From Megamerina dolium (Eukaryota; Arthropoda; Insecta; Diptera; Megamerinidae): a DNA stretch of 64,000 bases. This document shows, in pieces, positions 24,420-35,689 of this stretch. How positions within the stretch are numbered: the stretch's first letter is position 1; each line of letters starts with the position of its first letter. Under the pieces are notes generated by a model that saw nothing but the letters and a program-made list of their open reading frames with translations, was not told where the DNA came from and searched no databases. Both the position numbers and the translations under genes were made by a program. The stretch is taken from assembly GCA_963854835.1 (NCBI GenBank), contig OY978526.1, forward strand, positions 24,520,334-24,584,333. Direction: 5' to 3'.

Positions 24420-25797
24420 TGGGTTTTACGAAAGCTACGAGTATCAACCATTTTTTTATATTAGCAAGATGTTAGTGCAGTAACTTTATTTGCATAATGG
24501 TGGTTAAACTCCCCGCTCCGGTTTTCCAGAAAGGCAAAATATGATTTTTACAAGGTGCCCAATTGTTCTCAAGTGTTCGAAAATTCTTTCAACAGTGCTT
24601 ATTTGCCCTAAAAACGTTTCTGAAAGAACTCTGTGACAAAAATCACAAAAAGTGACGTCACAAAAGTTCTGACTTTCGCTATCGAGTTATCCAGGGTTCG
24701 AACCCCAACCTAGACAAATTTTATGAAAGCAAGAGACTCATTGTTTTAAACGATGCCTATATATCATCAAGCCATTAGTAAATTTTCCGACATTTAATGC
24801 TTTTTCCTGAAAAAAATGAGGTCTTAAAGGGAACTGTAATAACACAGAGGAAAAAAGTGGTGTCACAACCATTCTAATTCGGGTAATATCATATAGAGAT
24901 ATTCGCTATGATGTTGTCTACATTTATTCAATAATTTAATCATATTCTATTTAGAAATGGCCGTTAAAATTGTTTAATATTAATTCCCCTGAATTATAAT
25001 TTAGCGAATATCTAAAGTTTGGTTCATGTTCGATGGCTTATGCTCTGCTTTATGGTAATGGTAATATGCTCGATCACAAGCAATATAAAAGAAACACCCT
25101 TTATATGATGCAATGACGCATTCAAAAAGAAGACAAAGTGGAATTGGCTATTATATTGTGCATTTGACGGTAGCAAAGTCACGGTGTTATACGAGACATG
25201 GTCGTCTCGGACATATGACAATTATATACAAGTATTGCAAAATAAATGTCAAAAAAGTGGCCAAAAATTAATTACATACATGCATATATTTACTACATAC
25301 ATTTGTATTAATATCTCTATGTATGAATGTCCGTGCTCACGTATACAAAATGAAAGCATATACATAGTTTTTCTCAAGGTTCATGACTTTATTAAATTTT
25401 GGTTGTTTTCTATTGTTGTTTTTATTGTTGGCTAATTTTTTTCCTGTTGTTTATTATTTGTTGTTTCTATATGCTTCTTGAAATGAGTTTTTTTTTTCGT
25501 CGTATTTTGCTTGGTTCTTTGTATGTATCTTTTCACAGTTGATATATAACTACATATGGGTTGTATGTCGAGTCATCTAATTTCAATGAATAACAAATAT
25601 AGCTTCTAATTTTTACAAATACACACACGTATCTTCATTAAATTTTGTTGTCTATGAAAAACTATAGCTATGCTGAATTTGTTGTCTTCTTATTATTATT
25701 ATTTTTTTTTTGTTGCACTATTTAATGTTTTGCTTATTATAGACCACTAAGCAAAATTCAATAAAATGAAATCGTAGAGATAAATTTGAAGAAATAT
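24420..25797. other. Non-coding stretch
   Basis: No gene recognised. A tRNA B-box-like GGGTTCGAACCCC at 24693-24706 has no convincing cloverleaf around it. The rest is AT-rich DNA with a poly-T run near 25487. Confidence 0.45.
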
Positions 25798-25800
25798 ATA

Positions 25801-25828
25801 CAGTGGCTCACAGCTTATTTCGTACAGT
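25801..25828 (+). repeat. Left outer terminal repeat of the Tc1-like element
   Basis: The 28-bp repeat cagtggctcacagcttattt plus cgtacagt matches the right end at 27 of 28 positions. A putative transposase-binding site. Confidence 0.95.
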
Positions 25829-25999
25829 GTATATATTTTTATGTACATGGCTGTAACATCGAAACTAAAAAACTTATCAATAAGTTTTGAATGTAGATGT
25901 CTATGTATGTGTTTAGTAAACCTAATAAGAAAACGGGGAACCCCAAAAATTGTTCTTTTTGTCATGCAAGAGAGAAAAACTATTGATCAGCTGATTTTC

Positions 26000-26020
26000 A
26001 GCTCACATCTTATTTCGTAC
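26000..26020 (+). repeat. Left inner direct repeat of the Tc1-like element
   Basis: agctcacatcttatttcgta plus c, an almost exact repetition of the outer end in the same direction. It is the inner transposase-binding site expected in an IR/DR element. Confidence 0.9.
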
Positions 26021-26171
26021 ACAAACTTCAATGTAAGTAAGTTTCATTCTGCCGCGCAGTTACAAAGTTTTTTTGAATTGTATGAGTTTTTGGACCTTTT
26101 TAACTATTATAACAATTTTTATTATTATTATTTTAAATAGTTAAAGTGCTGTAAATTAAACATTTAGCGTT

Positions 26172-27212
26172 ATGGGTCGTCGTACAACGATGGAACAGCG
26201 TAAACTGGTAATTAACCATTTTAGGAAAGGTCAGAGTGTGCGAAAAATTGCTGAAATGACAAATTTAAGTGCCTCAACTGTCCAATACATCATTCAACGC
26301 TTCGTTCGCGAAAATCGGTTGGAGAACAAGGGCAGAGAAGCACCTAATAAGATTTTCAACGCTTCAGACGAGCGTTATATTGTACGAAAAATTAAGAAAA
26401 ATCCAAAGTTATCCGCTCCGAAGTTGGCTGCAGAGGTTCAGCGTGAAATAGGAAAATCATCCAGTGCTGAAACTGTCCGACGTGTGCTGCGCAATCATGA
26501 CTTGAACGGTCGAGTAGCCCGAAAGAAACCATTCATTTCGAAAATGAATATACAACGCCGACTTGACTTCGCCAAAGAGCATATTATTAATACTCCTGCG
26601 TTCTGGAATACCGTTATTTTCGCGGATGAGTCTAAGTTTAATATTTTTGGCTCGGACGGAATGTCATATGTTTGGCGTAAAGCGAATACCGAGCTAAACA
26701 AGGAGAACCTTAAGCCCACAGTGAAGCATGGTGGCGGTAGCGTGATGGTTTGGGCCTGTATGTCAGCAGCCGGAGTAGGTGAATTGGTTTTTATTGAGGA
26801 AACAATGGACAAAATGAAGTACCTCGAGATTCTGAAAAACAATTTACTTCAAAGTGCAGACAAACTGGGTTTGCGGGAAGAATTTCGGTACTACCAAGAT
26901 AATGACCCAAAACATAAATCTGGGATTGTGCAATCTTGGCTTATTTGGAACTGCCCACACTTGATGTCTCCACCACCACAGTCACCTGACATGAATGTGA
27001 TTGAAAATCTTTGGTCTATTTTGGACAATAAAATAAGAACACACAAGATTTCTAATAAGCAAGACCTAAAGAAGGTACTGATGGAAGAATGGAAAAAAAT
27101 CACACCAGACATCACTCAAAAATTGGTGGATTCAATGCCAAATAGACTCCAGGCTGTCATTAACGTTAAGGGATGTCAACTAAATATTAAAATCAACTTA
27201 CTTTGTTTTTAG
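26172..27212 (+). CDS. Tc1-like transposase, DD34E, intact, 346 aa
   Basis: This enzyme cuts and pastes its own element by binding the terminal repeats and catalysing strand transfer into TA targets in the nucleus. Residues 1-46 contain a helix-turn-helix (QSVRKIAEMTNLSASTVQYI), and residues about 65-110 form a second DNA-binding domain (SAPKLAAEVQ...SAETVRRVLR). The linker normally carrying a GRPR motif reads KGREAPNK. The DDE domain follows, with catalytic Asp152 (FADESKFNIFGSDG), the glycine-rich GGGSVMVWACMS at 187-198, Asp243 (QDNDPKHKS) and Glu278 (PDMNVIENLW). The 34 residues between the last two define DD34E. The length is usual for the family. The start was chosen as the first ATG upstream of the HTH. 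An AATAAA poly-A signal lies at 27328. No stops, frameshifts or missing catalytic residues are seen. Confidence 0.96.
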   Translation: MGRRTTMEQRKLVINHFRKGQSVRKIAEMTNLSASTVQYIIQRFVRENRLENKGREAPNKIFNASDERYIVRKIKKNPKLSAPKLAAEVQREIGKSSSAETVRRVLRNHDLNGRVARKKPFISKMNIQRRLDFAKEHIINTPAFWNTVIFADESKFNIFGSDGMSYVWRKANTELNKENLKPTVKHGGGSVMVWACMSAAGVGELVFIEETMDKMKYLEILKNNLLQSADKLGLREEFRYYQDNDPKHKSGIVQSWLIWNCPHLMSPPPQSPDMNVIENLWSILDNKIRTHKISNKQDLKKVLMEEWKKITPDITQKLVDSMPNRLQAVINVKGCQLNIKINLLCF

Positions 27213-27230
27213 TTTGAACTTAAAGAGACT

Positions 27231-27251
27231 GTACGAAATAAGCTGTGACAT
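27231..27251 (-). repeat. Right inner direct repeat of the Tc1-like element
   Basis: gtacgaaataagctgtgaca is the reverse complement of the end sequence, and lies 19 bp after the transposase stop codon. Together with the right outer repeat it forms the right IR/DR arm. Confidence 0.9.
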
Positions 27252-27327
27252 GAATTTTCCTATTTTTTTCTTATTTTATTTTTTTATAGTGTCAAACACT
27301 AAAATTTTGAAAAAGTAAATTTTGGAA

Positions 27328-27333
27328 AATAAA
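27328..27333 (+). promoter_or_regulatory. Putative poly-A signal of the transposase gene
   Basis: AATAAA lies 116 bp after the transposase stop and before the right outer repeat. The position fits, but the motif is frequent in AT-rich DNA. Confidence 0.45.
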
Positions 27334-27423
27334 AAACAAACCTTCCTTTCTAAAATGGCATTTATATTTTGTTCAAATTTTTGCTATATTAGGAATTACG
27401 ACTGCAGCAATTTTTAAACTGTC

Positions 27424-27451
27424 ACTGTACGAAATAAGCTGGGAGCCACTG
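27424..27451 (-). repeat. Right outer terminal repeat of the Tc1-like element
   Basis: actgtacgaaataagctggg plus agccactg, the inverted copy of the left end with one mismatch, followed by TA. Confidence 0.95.
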
Positions 27452-27453
27452 TA

Positions 27454-29145
27454 CATTAGCACGAGTTAAATAAATAGTTTGGATGGCAAAATACAGCCTC
27501 TCACCTATGGATGATTCTCAAAATACCATTTAGAGCTACTAACTGAATGCCTAAACAATTTGATCGGCCCTAGTATGTAGATTAAGCTGGTGTAATTATT
27601 TCTATTCAAGGTTCTGAATCATTTCATTGAGTTTCATTATCTTTGACGTAATCGTAAATTTTTGCATTTAGAGAGGCTGTTTAATAAAAAATTCTTGCAT
27701 CAGCAAAGCTAAAGATAAAGTTTCGACATCTTCTTACCCATTCATATCTAATGACTAGTAGTCAATTTAACGGGTTTTTAGTATCGGGTAGTATTATTTT
27801 TATTTTGTGGTTTTTTTCTAGCGTATTAAGCAACATTTTTTGCAGTTAATGAGCAAAAATTTTAATGAAATGTCTGAGTATGCTGAGAATAGACATATAG
27901 CATATGTGAGTATATGGCTTACATAGAAATGTGTATATATATATATATATATTTCTTTCAGTTTAAAAATTATATACTTACATGTATGTGGCTATAGTTA
28001 TACATAAATATGTATGTATGAAGAGCTTTGTGAAAAAGAAAGTTGGACTTGCTCACTCGTATCGTCGTATGTTATTGTATTGTGTGTGTGCGTGTGTGTG
28101 TATTACCATGTATTTTCCTATTAATTTTATTTTTTTGACCTTTAGTCAAATTAGCTGCTAAATACTACGTACATAATGATTTTTAAAGCTTCCAACCATA
28201 CAGCCTTTATAGAAAAAAAAATGTAAAAAATTAGGTAGTACTTACATACGCTTTTGAAATATAAGTAATTTGAATTTTAAGACAAACATTTGTACATTTT
28301 GCTTAATTATTATTTTTTTTTTTGGTAAGGGCGCCGATTTTTTTTCGGTTTTATTTGATACAACTCCCTCCTGCTGTGTATATTAACAATGACCTCATGT
28401 TACTGTGTTAAAATGATAAATGATGGTTGGTTAATCTGAAAAAAATTTAATGATCTACATATTTTTTTCGTTTACTTAGAGCATGAACAAGAGAAAAAGA
28501 GATAGCGAAGAGACAATAAATGAGATAAATTTATCAAAAATTTGAGTTTATTTCAAGATTTTGTAAAATGCATAGCTTTTACCTTAATATTTACATAGCG
28601 GTAACAATGCGAGCTCACTACTATTACTACAATTTTTACTACATGGTTACGGTGTAGTATAAGATAAACGTAGCTAAAGCAAGTACAAAGGCTTACCAGC
28701 TTCATAAAATTAAATTCTAGATCATATTTGAATTAATTGAATAATTAATTGAATTGTGCTTTAATTAAAACTAAGAATTATTTCATATAAAATTAACAAC
28801 AATAAAATAAAGTTGCTAATATGTTGCTGCAAGTTTGAATGAATAAATTAGATTTACGGTATTGAAGAACAATTTTTTTCCTTAGAACTATTATGACTAA
28901 CTATGGAGCTAACTTGAGGAGAGTGTAAGCTGAAATTCAAATTTTTATAATTCTTGTATAGCAGCAATATATATTGGAAAATTTATAAAATTTTAGTGAA
29001 TACCACTAATTCTTCTAGTTTAATAATCAAATCAAACGGTCGCTATTTCTTCTTTTTTATTCACACTTAAATTTCAGAGTCTTGTTGAGGAAGCATAGAT
29101 GTTTGCGAAAAAAATGTGCCAATTAATCGACTTGATTGAACATTC
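27454..29145. other. Non-coding stretch
   Basis: No gene recognised. Contains (AT)n at about 27931-27951 and (GT)n at about 28081-28101. Confidence 0.5.
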
Positions 29146-29920
29146 AGCTCTTTAATTAAGTTCTGTATAAGAAGTCAACCTCAACAATAAAACAATCAAC
29201 AATTTGCTTATAAGCGAACCCACTCAATTGCCTGGTATACTGCATTAATGACGAACATTTTTTGCAGTAGCATCGAAAATACCTTTATACAATACTATAC
29301 ATTTTTTCAACATAATTTTAGTTGTTTTTTTGCAATAATATTGAGATTCTCGCCACTATTGCAAACAAAAATTGATGCAACACCGAATAAATGTATGGGA
29401 TTCGATTATTGTCGAAAATTTCTTGCAATAATGTCGATAGAAACATTTTTATCAACATTGTTGCAAACATTTTTGACATTATTGTAAACATTAAGTAGTA
29501 TTGCTTGAAAACTCGGTTCTTTAACTGAGTTCTGAATAAGAGTTCGTGTCAAGTATCAAGAATTTACTTACTGCCTAGAATGGTCTACTGCAGTGATGTT
29601 GCAATATTGTAGGTTTATACGTTATATTAATAATTTTTGTGATAATATTAAACAGTTTTATAACTTATCGCTATTATTGCACAGAAAAAAAAAGGAATTG
29701 TCAATTCTTGTAATAATATCGAAAAAATGTTTTCCATATAAAAATAAATTCAACATTATTGCAAACGTTTTTCATTAAGGTAGAAGCATATTTATCAACA
29801 TTGTTGCAAACATTTTTATCAATATTGTTGCAAACAATTTTCACCAATGTAGCAACATTTTTGTCAACATAATTGCAAAAATATTTCTACACTATTGCAA
29901 ACATTATTTGACATTAATCC
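29145..29920. repeat. Degenerate repeat region built from TTGCAAACAT words, with an about 370-bp diverged duplication
   Basis: The words ATTGTTGCAAACATTTTT and ATTGCAAACA recur at about 29355, 29459, 29755, 29800, 29825 and 29888. The interval starting CTCTTTAATTAAGTTCTGTA (about 29149) has a diverged counterpart starting TCTTTAACTGAGTTCTGAAT (about 29518). Both pass through a TACTGCA-TTAATGA-like block. Coding potential absent. Confidence 0.55.
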
Positions 29921-31600
29921 ATGTCTCTAAATGAACGAACTCTTTTTGAGATAAATAACTCGATTATAAAAATTAACAAAACTATAAAACATAAATGTCA
30001 GAAATTTTGGAAATTCAGGAAATCATTAAAAAAATACTCGACCAAAAATGTTGCTGAAATCTATTTTCTGATACATTTAATTTGAATTTGTTCATATTTA
30101 TTTCTTTTTTCCTGTTACGCCTATAATTTGTGCTACGTGTCAGATAACAATCGGCTGAAAAGTTTGATAGCCCCATCGATCTCATACAAGTATGTTAGAT
30201 AGAAATGTTCAAATTTCGAAGAAAATGGAAATATTCATTAATTCTATTTTTAAAATAACTTTCAATCTACTAAATAAAGCAAACTGCTTGTCACATGAAT
30301 CACTTTGGAAAAACAAAAATTTATATCAAATATTCTAATTTACGATACTTCTGATGACAAATATTATGATGCTGTTGCAAATGTCAAAGCATATAAAATT
30401 TATTTTGTACATTTCCGGATCAAATTTTCAACACCTAACACCCATTATCAAGTGTGCTTGTTTGTAAAATGTGACATTTTATTTTTTTAGTTCATTATAG
30501 AATGATGAATATAAAATGACGATATAAAAATGCTGATGTGTTAATGACATTTCGAAATGTCAATGCAATAAGATATTACGATACTAATACAAAACAAAAA
30601 ACGTTACATTTTTATGAGAGCAGCAACTCTATTACACTTGTATTAATGTATAGCGTGAGAAACTATTTAAAATCTAATAAATCTAGAATAATTCATGTTT
30701 TCTACGTATGTAATTATCTATCATATTTATAAATAATGAGATAATACTTTTGTCTTTGTCATTTTATATAATAATTTTTATTCTCTTTTTTTGTTCCAGG
30801 TAAGATCACGAACGCATATTTTATTGTTGAACTGTTGGCTAGTAATTGTATATAAATAAATATAATTGGTTGTATCAAAGTAAGTTGTTAAGTAATGCAA
30901 ATATAATTCTATTTTAACCTTGTCTATGGTATAAAAGCGTGAAAAAATTAAAAATACCCTACTATTTGGTTCGTTTTAGATTCGTAATATGGTAAGGAAG
31001 AGAACCAACAATTTTTGTTGGTATGAATTTAGGTTATAGATAGATAGATATTATTTCTTCTCAAGAAGCAGGTTTTTTATATACATCTTTTTTTAATTAA
31101 AAAAAAATTAGTCAGAGAAATTATGTATACCACATTTGTTGCAAAAGAAAAGAATGTCAGGCTCGTAATGCCATGCAAGATCAAGATTATTATTTAAACT
31201 TATTAATTATATAATAATTATATAAAAAATGTCTTAACCTTTCACAAGCTTTGTATATCTTAATATAAATAACAGAAGCTGCCTCCATATTTTGTCGAGT
31301 CCGCAATATATTGGGTAATACCTTGAAATCAAACGCTAAACTGTGCCTAATTTTTCGCTTAAATATAGGTACTGCTCGTCTATTGTTAAAAAACACCCAA
31401 TATTTTATGACATACTTGGATTTGAATTTGCTTTTCTTCATATTTTAAGACCACGAGTGTCACGTCCGTTACGCAGGATATTGATATAGGTAGCTTGTTT
31501 ATCTATACTCTGCAGAAGTCCAAAGGCTTATTTATTTTGATCAGATGATTGTATTCAGTTGAAAGAAGTTTGGTAGATGTATAAAATATATGTCTTGTTG
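29920..31600. other. Non-coding stretch with one strong splice-like motif
   Basis: No gene recognised. It contains the CAG|GTAAG motif at 30797-30804. The region 31140-31475 is bracketed by GTAATGCC-type and GTCACGTCCGTTACG words, which also occur near 16297 and, inverted, near 35136. That may indicate fragments of an unrecognised element. Confidence 0.4.
30770..30806 (+). promoter_or_regulatory. Candidate recursive splice site (ratchet point)
   Basis: A pyrimidine-rich run (ttctctttttttgttccag) ends in AG at 30798-30799 and is followed immediately by GTAAGA at 30800. An acceptor fused directly to a donor is the signature of zero-length exons used for stepwise removal of very long introns in flies. 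The +6 base is A rather than the preferred T. No flanking exon is visible, so the host gene and strand are inferred. Confidence 0.4.
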
Positions 31601-31604
31601 ATCG

Positions 31605-32095
31605 ATGGGCTGGTGGTGTGGTTTTTCATCCAGCCCAGCAATATATGCCTCGTAGATTGATATTGTTGGAAGAAATAATTGTGCAAGAAATGGGCGGGCC
31701 ACTCCTATTATCTACTGTAGCTCCCATACAAAGTCGAGAAATACTTTACCGTCGAACCGCCATAACTTACTTAGACTTCTGTCTACAGCAACCATGTTTG
31801 ATATGAAGATTAATATTGTAGAGAGAAATAATTTTGTGCGAAATGGGCCAGCCACGCCTTCTACGTTATATAGCTCCCATACAGAGCCCTAAAATATGTT
31901 TAATTTAGAACCGCCATAACTTGCGTGTTCTTTCGTCAAGGCCAACTATATATGCCACGTAGATTAATATTGTTGGAAAAAATAATTGTGCATGAAATGG
32001 GCGGGCCACTCCTCGAGAAATATTTTACCCCCATAACTTACGTTGCCCTCTGTTTAGAGGAACCATGTTTGCGGGTGCACTTTATACTCCTAAAA
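31605..32095 (+). repeat. Family B tandem array, about 3 units
   Basis: Units contain AATGGGCGGGCCACTCCT or AATGGGCCAGCCACGCCT, then TAGCTCCCATACAAAGTCGA or TAGCTCCCATACAGAG, CCGCCATAACTTACTTAG and AGATTAATATTGTTGGA. The first and third units begin with near-identical segments (GCAATATATGCCTCGTAGAT and ACTATATATGCCACGTAGAT, about 307 bp apart), which may reflect a higher-order two-unit repeat. These are the least decayed family B copies in the window. Confidence 0.8.
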
Positions 32096-32099
32096 AACA

Positions 32100-33600
32100 A
32101 GTGCGGATGGTAAGCTCACTTATTACAGATTTCCCCCCTTGACGGGTATTAATATGTCGGCCCAGACTGACTGTATTGTGATTATTTAAAGTCAATTTCA
32201 CAAAATGTATGTACGGCTACATGTGCTATATATGATTTATATTTTTAAAATTATATGAAATTAGTACAATGCAATTAATATTTAATTAATGTTTCATCGC
32301 CATGCTGAATAGATAATGAGAACAAAGATACGGAGCCTTATACCGAAATATGTACTCTTCTATATGCACTCGGAAGTTCAACAATCATTGTACCAGCATA
32401 TGTATTGTTTATTAATTGTACTCGTATGCAACCTACTCATCATTACATTACAAAAAAAAAAAAATATAAAAAAGAAAATTATCATAAAAATAAAAAATAA
32501 ATTAAAAAATCGGCATGCGCGAACTTTCTTTTTTGCCTCATTCATATGCCATGGCCTATTGAACTAATGTTGTTTTTATTATGATTATTATTACTTTTTT
32601 TTTTTTTTACTTTATTGCTTTCATCCAACAATACAATATTTTTATTTTTACTCTTATTTTGGTTCGTATTTAATTATTAATTTCATAGTGCATTCGATTG
32701 GCTGTTATATCCGTTTATATACAAGCATACAAGCATATGGTACATATTTATATTATACCTACATGCGGCGAAATTTATGAAAAGCACAATGAAACAACAA
32801 ATATCTATATACATATTGTATGTGTATGCATTAGTAAATAAATTTAATTAGATGCAAAAGGAAAAGAAACATATGAAAACAGAAAAAAACAGAGTGAAAT
32901 GTAACATCAGCAGTACGAACGATATAAAATTATGTAGCAGAAACAAAAAAAAAAAAAAGAAAATGCTAAGAAATAAATGAACAGTAACAGCGAAAGTGTT
33001 AAATGAGTTAATAACACCATCGTCGATAATTGGATTAATGATAATTGCCAATACAAAAGATGTGCGTTGATGATAAATGCATTCGTAAAATATTTATGTA
33101 TTAATGCATTCTATGATATACACTTATCTAGATACAATTAATATATTTGAGTCAATGAGAAAGCTAGGTAGTTCTTCGATAATTTTGTTCCTACGATTTT
33201 TGCCATTTTTTTTTGGAAGTTTATTGTTAGCTCGTAACATTTTTGTGGCAGCCAAAATGCACATTGAGTTTTCTAGGAGTTCCTATATAAAAATCATTAC
33301 TCATGAAATGTTTTCCTGGTCACATACACGCACCATAGTGCATATTGAATAATGGAGTCATTGATATTTTTTTTAGTAGTTTTTTTTATAAATATTTTTT
33401 GTATGAGCTGTTTTGTATTTTTATGCTCCAATTATAATTTGCTTGATATGATAATATTGCTTGATTCCAGACTTGTGGCGAGTATAAAACATAAGCATTG
33501 AGAATTAAATTTAAAAATAATAATAATAATAATTTGAACCACTGATAATAAAAAAGCTTAAATGTAAAAAATCTGTGTAATGTAATTATGTATGTTGTTG
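32100..33600. other. Non-coding stretch
   Basis: No gene recognised. Poly-A and poly-T tracts occur at about 32450-32463, 32597-32608 and 32946-32960. Confidence 0.5.
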
Positions 33601-33607
33601 CAATATG

Positions 33608-33880
33608 AGGTGGTCTAAAAAGTTTTCGTCCTAGCAAAGACAGAAGACATTTTTGCTTTGACATTTTATATTTATTTTTCTATATGTAAAATTTCTTGTT
33701 TGCCGAAAATCTCTATTCTATTCGTTTATCTAAGAGAACAAAAGAAAGGTTGCTTCGAGCTAGATCTGGTGACTAAGGAGGGTGCCAAAGCATTTCAATT
33801 CATAATTCATGAATATTCGCCATGGCAACCGATGAGTTGAGAAATGGGTTTTCGTTTTTGAAGATGAAAACATTTTTTGG
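33608..33880 (-). pseudogene. Mariner (DD34D) 3' fragment with putative terminal repeat
   Basis: The minus strand reads SSVAMANIHEL, stop, then IEMLWHPP, stop, SPDLARSN, matching the VAMAKIHELGFELLPHPPYS and PDLAPSD region with the third catalytic Asp. RFSANKKF equivalent to RFSSNEEV follows. At the element's 3' side, the plus-strand sequence aggtggtctaaaaagttttc at 33608 resembles mariner terminal repeats of the GGTTGGTCAAAAAGT type. Only about 270 bp remain; stops and the missing 5' part show that it is dead. Confidence 0.6.
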
Positions 33881-33884
33881 AGCC

Positions 33885-35470
33885 GATTCCCCTACAAAAA
33901 TTTAGCGATTTATTCAGACACGTTCCCCATATTGCCATCTTGATGTTGAATTCAGAAATATTTCAAAAGACCCATGAACAAATCTCATTGCACTTACTGA
34001 TTGGAAATGTTGTACGAATATTGTACAAGTATGCATAAATATAATCGATCTATTGTAATGCATACTAAATTGTAGTAATGAAAAAAATATATATATAATT
34101 TGGATTTTTCTCTTTTTTGATGGTGATAATGCCCTCTAGTGTATTGGTATTAATGACAACATTTTTCGCTTTTATCTCATTTCAATGAAAGTATCGTAGT
34201 ATTGTGGTTACGCTTCATGCTATTCGACTGCCTACTGATTTTAATGGTCATTGTTTTCATTTGTTTCATTGCTGTTGTTGTGTGTGTGTGTGTGTGTTGT
34301 TTTTGTTGTTGTTGTTGTTACAGTAAATAAAAATTTTACGCTTTTACTTGCAAGTAGAAGGTAAATTCAGACCCTACATCATTACTATGTTAGCCTAAGA
34401 CCACCAATACCAAGCACCATTACCATTAACAGTAGTTAACCAGCACGTAGTTGAATTTATTAAATACGCCCTCCGGCACCTTCTCACGTGGCCAACTTGA
34501 AACACACTTGTGCGCCTTTATTCTTTTTTGTATGTGCGTACGTGCTGCACTTTTCTTTTTTACGGCTAATATAGCATTGACCATTATAATAAATATATAT
34601 ACACGTAGTATGTATGGGAATATGCGTCTGTGACGCAGTCCATCAGTCGTTTCGAGTTTACTGAACTCATTGCAAATGCAAATGTAATGTTGATCATTGA
34701 TAGAGTAGAGTTTCAGCATTGTTGCCGGTGTATATAATTGCCATATTATAAATATTTTATGTGTATTATTCACTTGAATCGATGAGTAAACGAGTGAATG
34801 AGACTCTATCTAAGTACTATTAAGAGAATACATATTTTAGCACCATCATCACATCACTAATGTGACATTTAAATATTCATCAATGTCTTTGACAGATATG
34901 CCAAACAATGGTTTTAGCATATTAACAGGTTTCTCTTTAATAAAAGTTAATAAAAAAAATGTCATAAAAACCAAACATGTTTTAAGTTAGAATTTTGAAA
35001 GTAAAACAACAACAACAACGAAATAATGCAAATCTTTTAACATTTATATAAAATTCTTCAAAATCAGCTAAAGTGGCAATATCGTCATTATATCCAGGTA
35101 TTGTATGGTTTTCTTTTGTATTTATATATGGGCACTGCCATTACGGACATCACAAATTCTTCGTCTTTGGAAATATATTAGCAAAAGTATACATAATTAA
35201 ATTCTTTAACTAATTTCTATTGAATTGAAGAAAAATTAAAATCTAAAACAAAATTAGAAATACTTTTTTTTCCAAATAAATTTTTTTTAAATTCAATTTT
35301 GTCGGCTAATTTTTAATATTATGCAAAAAAGACGTTATGGTTTCAAAGATTATTATTATTTCTTTCATTCTGAGGTTTGAGAATCTCGAATGTTATTTGA
35401 CTGAATGACTCGAGTGGTATTAGGTTCCAATTCCATGTAAAATTTGGGGTTTCAATTCATAGCATCAGCG
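33885..35470. other. Non-coding stretch
   Basis: No gene recognised. It contains (GT)n at about 34281-34297 followed by (GTT)n at about 34298-34319, and (CAA)n at about 35008-35020. Confidence 0.5.
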
Positions 35471-35479
35471 GCTGTTTGA

Positions 35480-35655
35480 CAAGTCTTCAAGATCATGGAC
35501 ATGGCGGCAAATATTCCCTTACTATGGGAAGATAGTGGGCGCCGTTCATAATTACGTTCTGGTCGACCTCATTTTTGAGAAAGTGTGGACCGATGATTTC
35601 TCCATACAAACTTGTATTTTTGCAGCTCTTGAACCTCTTCGGATTGCTCTTTAGT
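35480..35655 (-). pseudogene. Short rosa-like (DD41D) mariner transposase scrap
   Basis: The minus strand reads GEIIGPHFLKNEVDQNVIMN, then GAHYLPIVREYLPP. This corresponds to the GGIIGPYFFENxxGxxVTVN and GxRYxxMI segment between the first and second catalytic Asp of DD41D mariners. This block is absent from the deleted copy at 20.2 kb, so the scrap is not derived from that copy. Very short; the call rests on this one block. Confidence 0.45.
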
Positions 35656-35689
35656 CCAAATACAGCAGCAATTTTACTTTGCTTAGGTT

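Larger units (their letters stand above)
25801..27451 (+). mobile_element. Complete Tc1-like transposon with IR/DR ends
   Basis: The 1,651-bp element begins cagtggctcacagcttattt and ends with the inverted equivalent, both flanked by TA (25799-25800 and 27452-27453), the target duplication of the Tc1/mariner superfamily. The 28-bp outer repeats differ at one base. A second, inner copy of the repeat lies about 200 bp inside each end (26000-26020 and 27231-27251), giving inverted terminal regions of about 220 bp with direct repeats inside. This is the IR/DR layout known from elements such as Paris, S, Minos and Sleeping Beauty. It encodes one uninterrupted transposase. Everything needed for an autonomous copy is present, and near-identical ends suggest a recent insertion. 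Whether it is active cannot be read from the sequence. Confidence 0.96.

Noticed and set aside
24685..24715. tRNA-like B box GGGTTCGAACCCC
   Set aside because: No matching A box at the right distance and no cloverleaf on either strand. At most a decayed SINE head.
26495..26842. 115-codon open frame on the minus strand inside the Tc1-like element
   Set aside because: Antisense shadow of the transposase gene.
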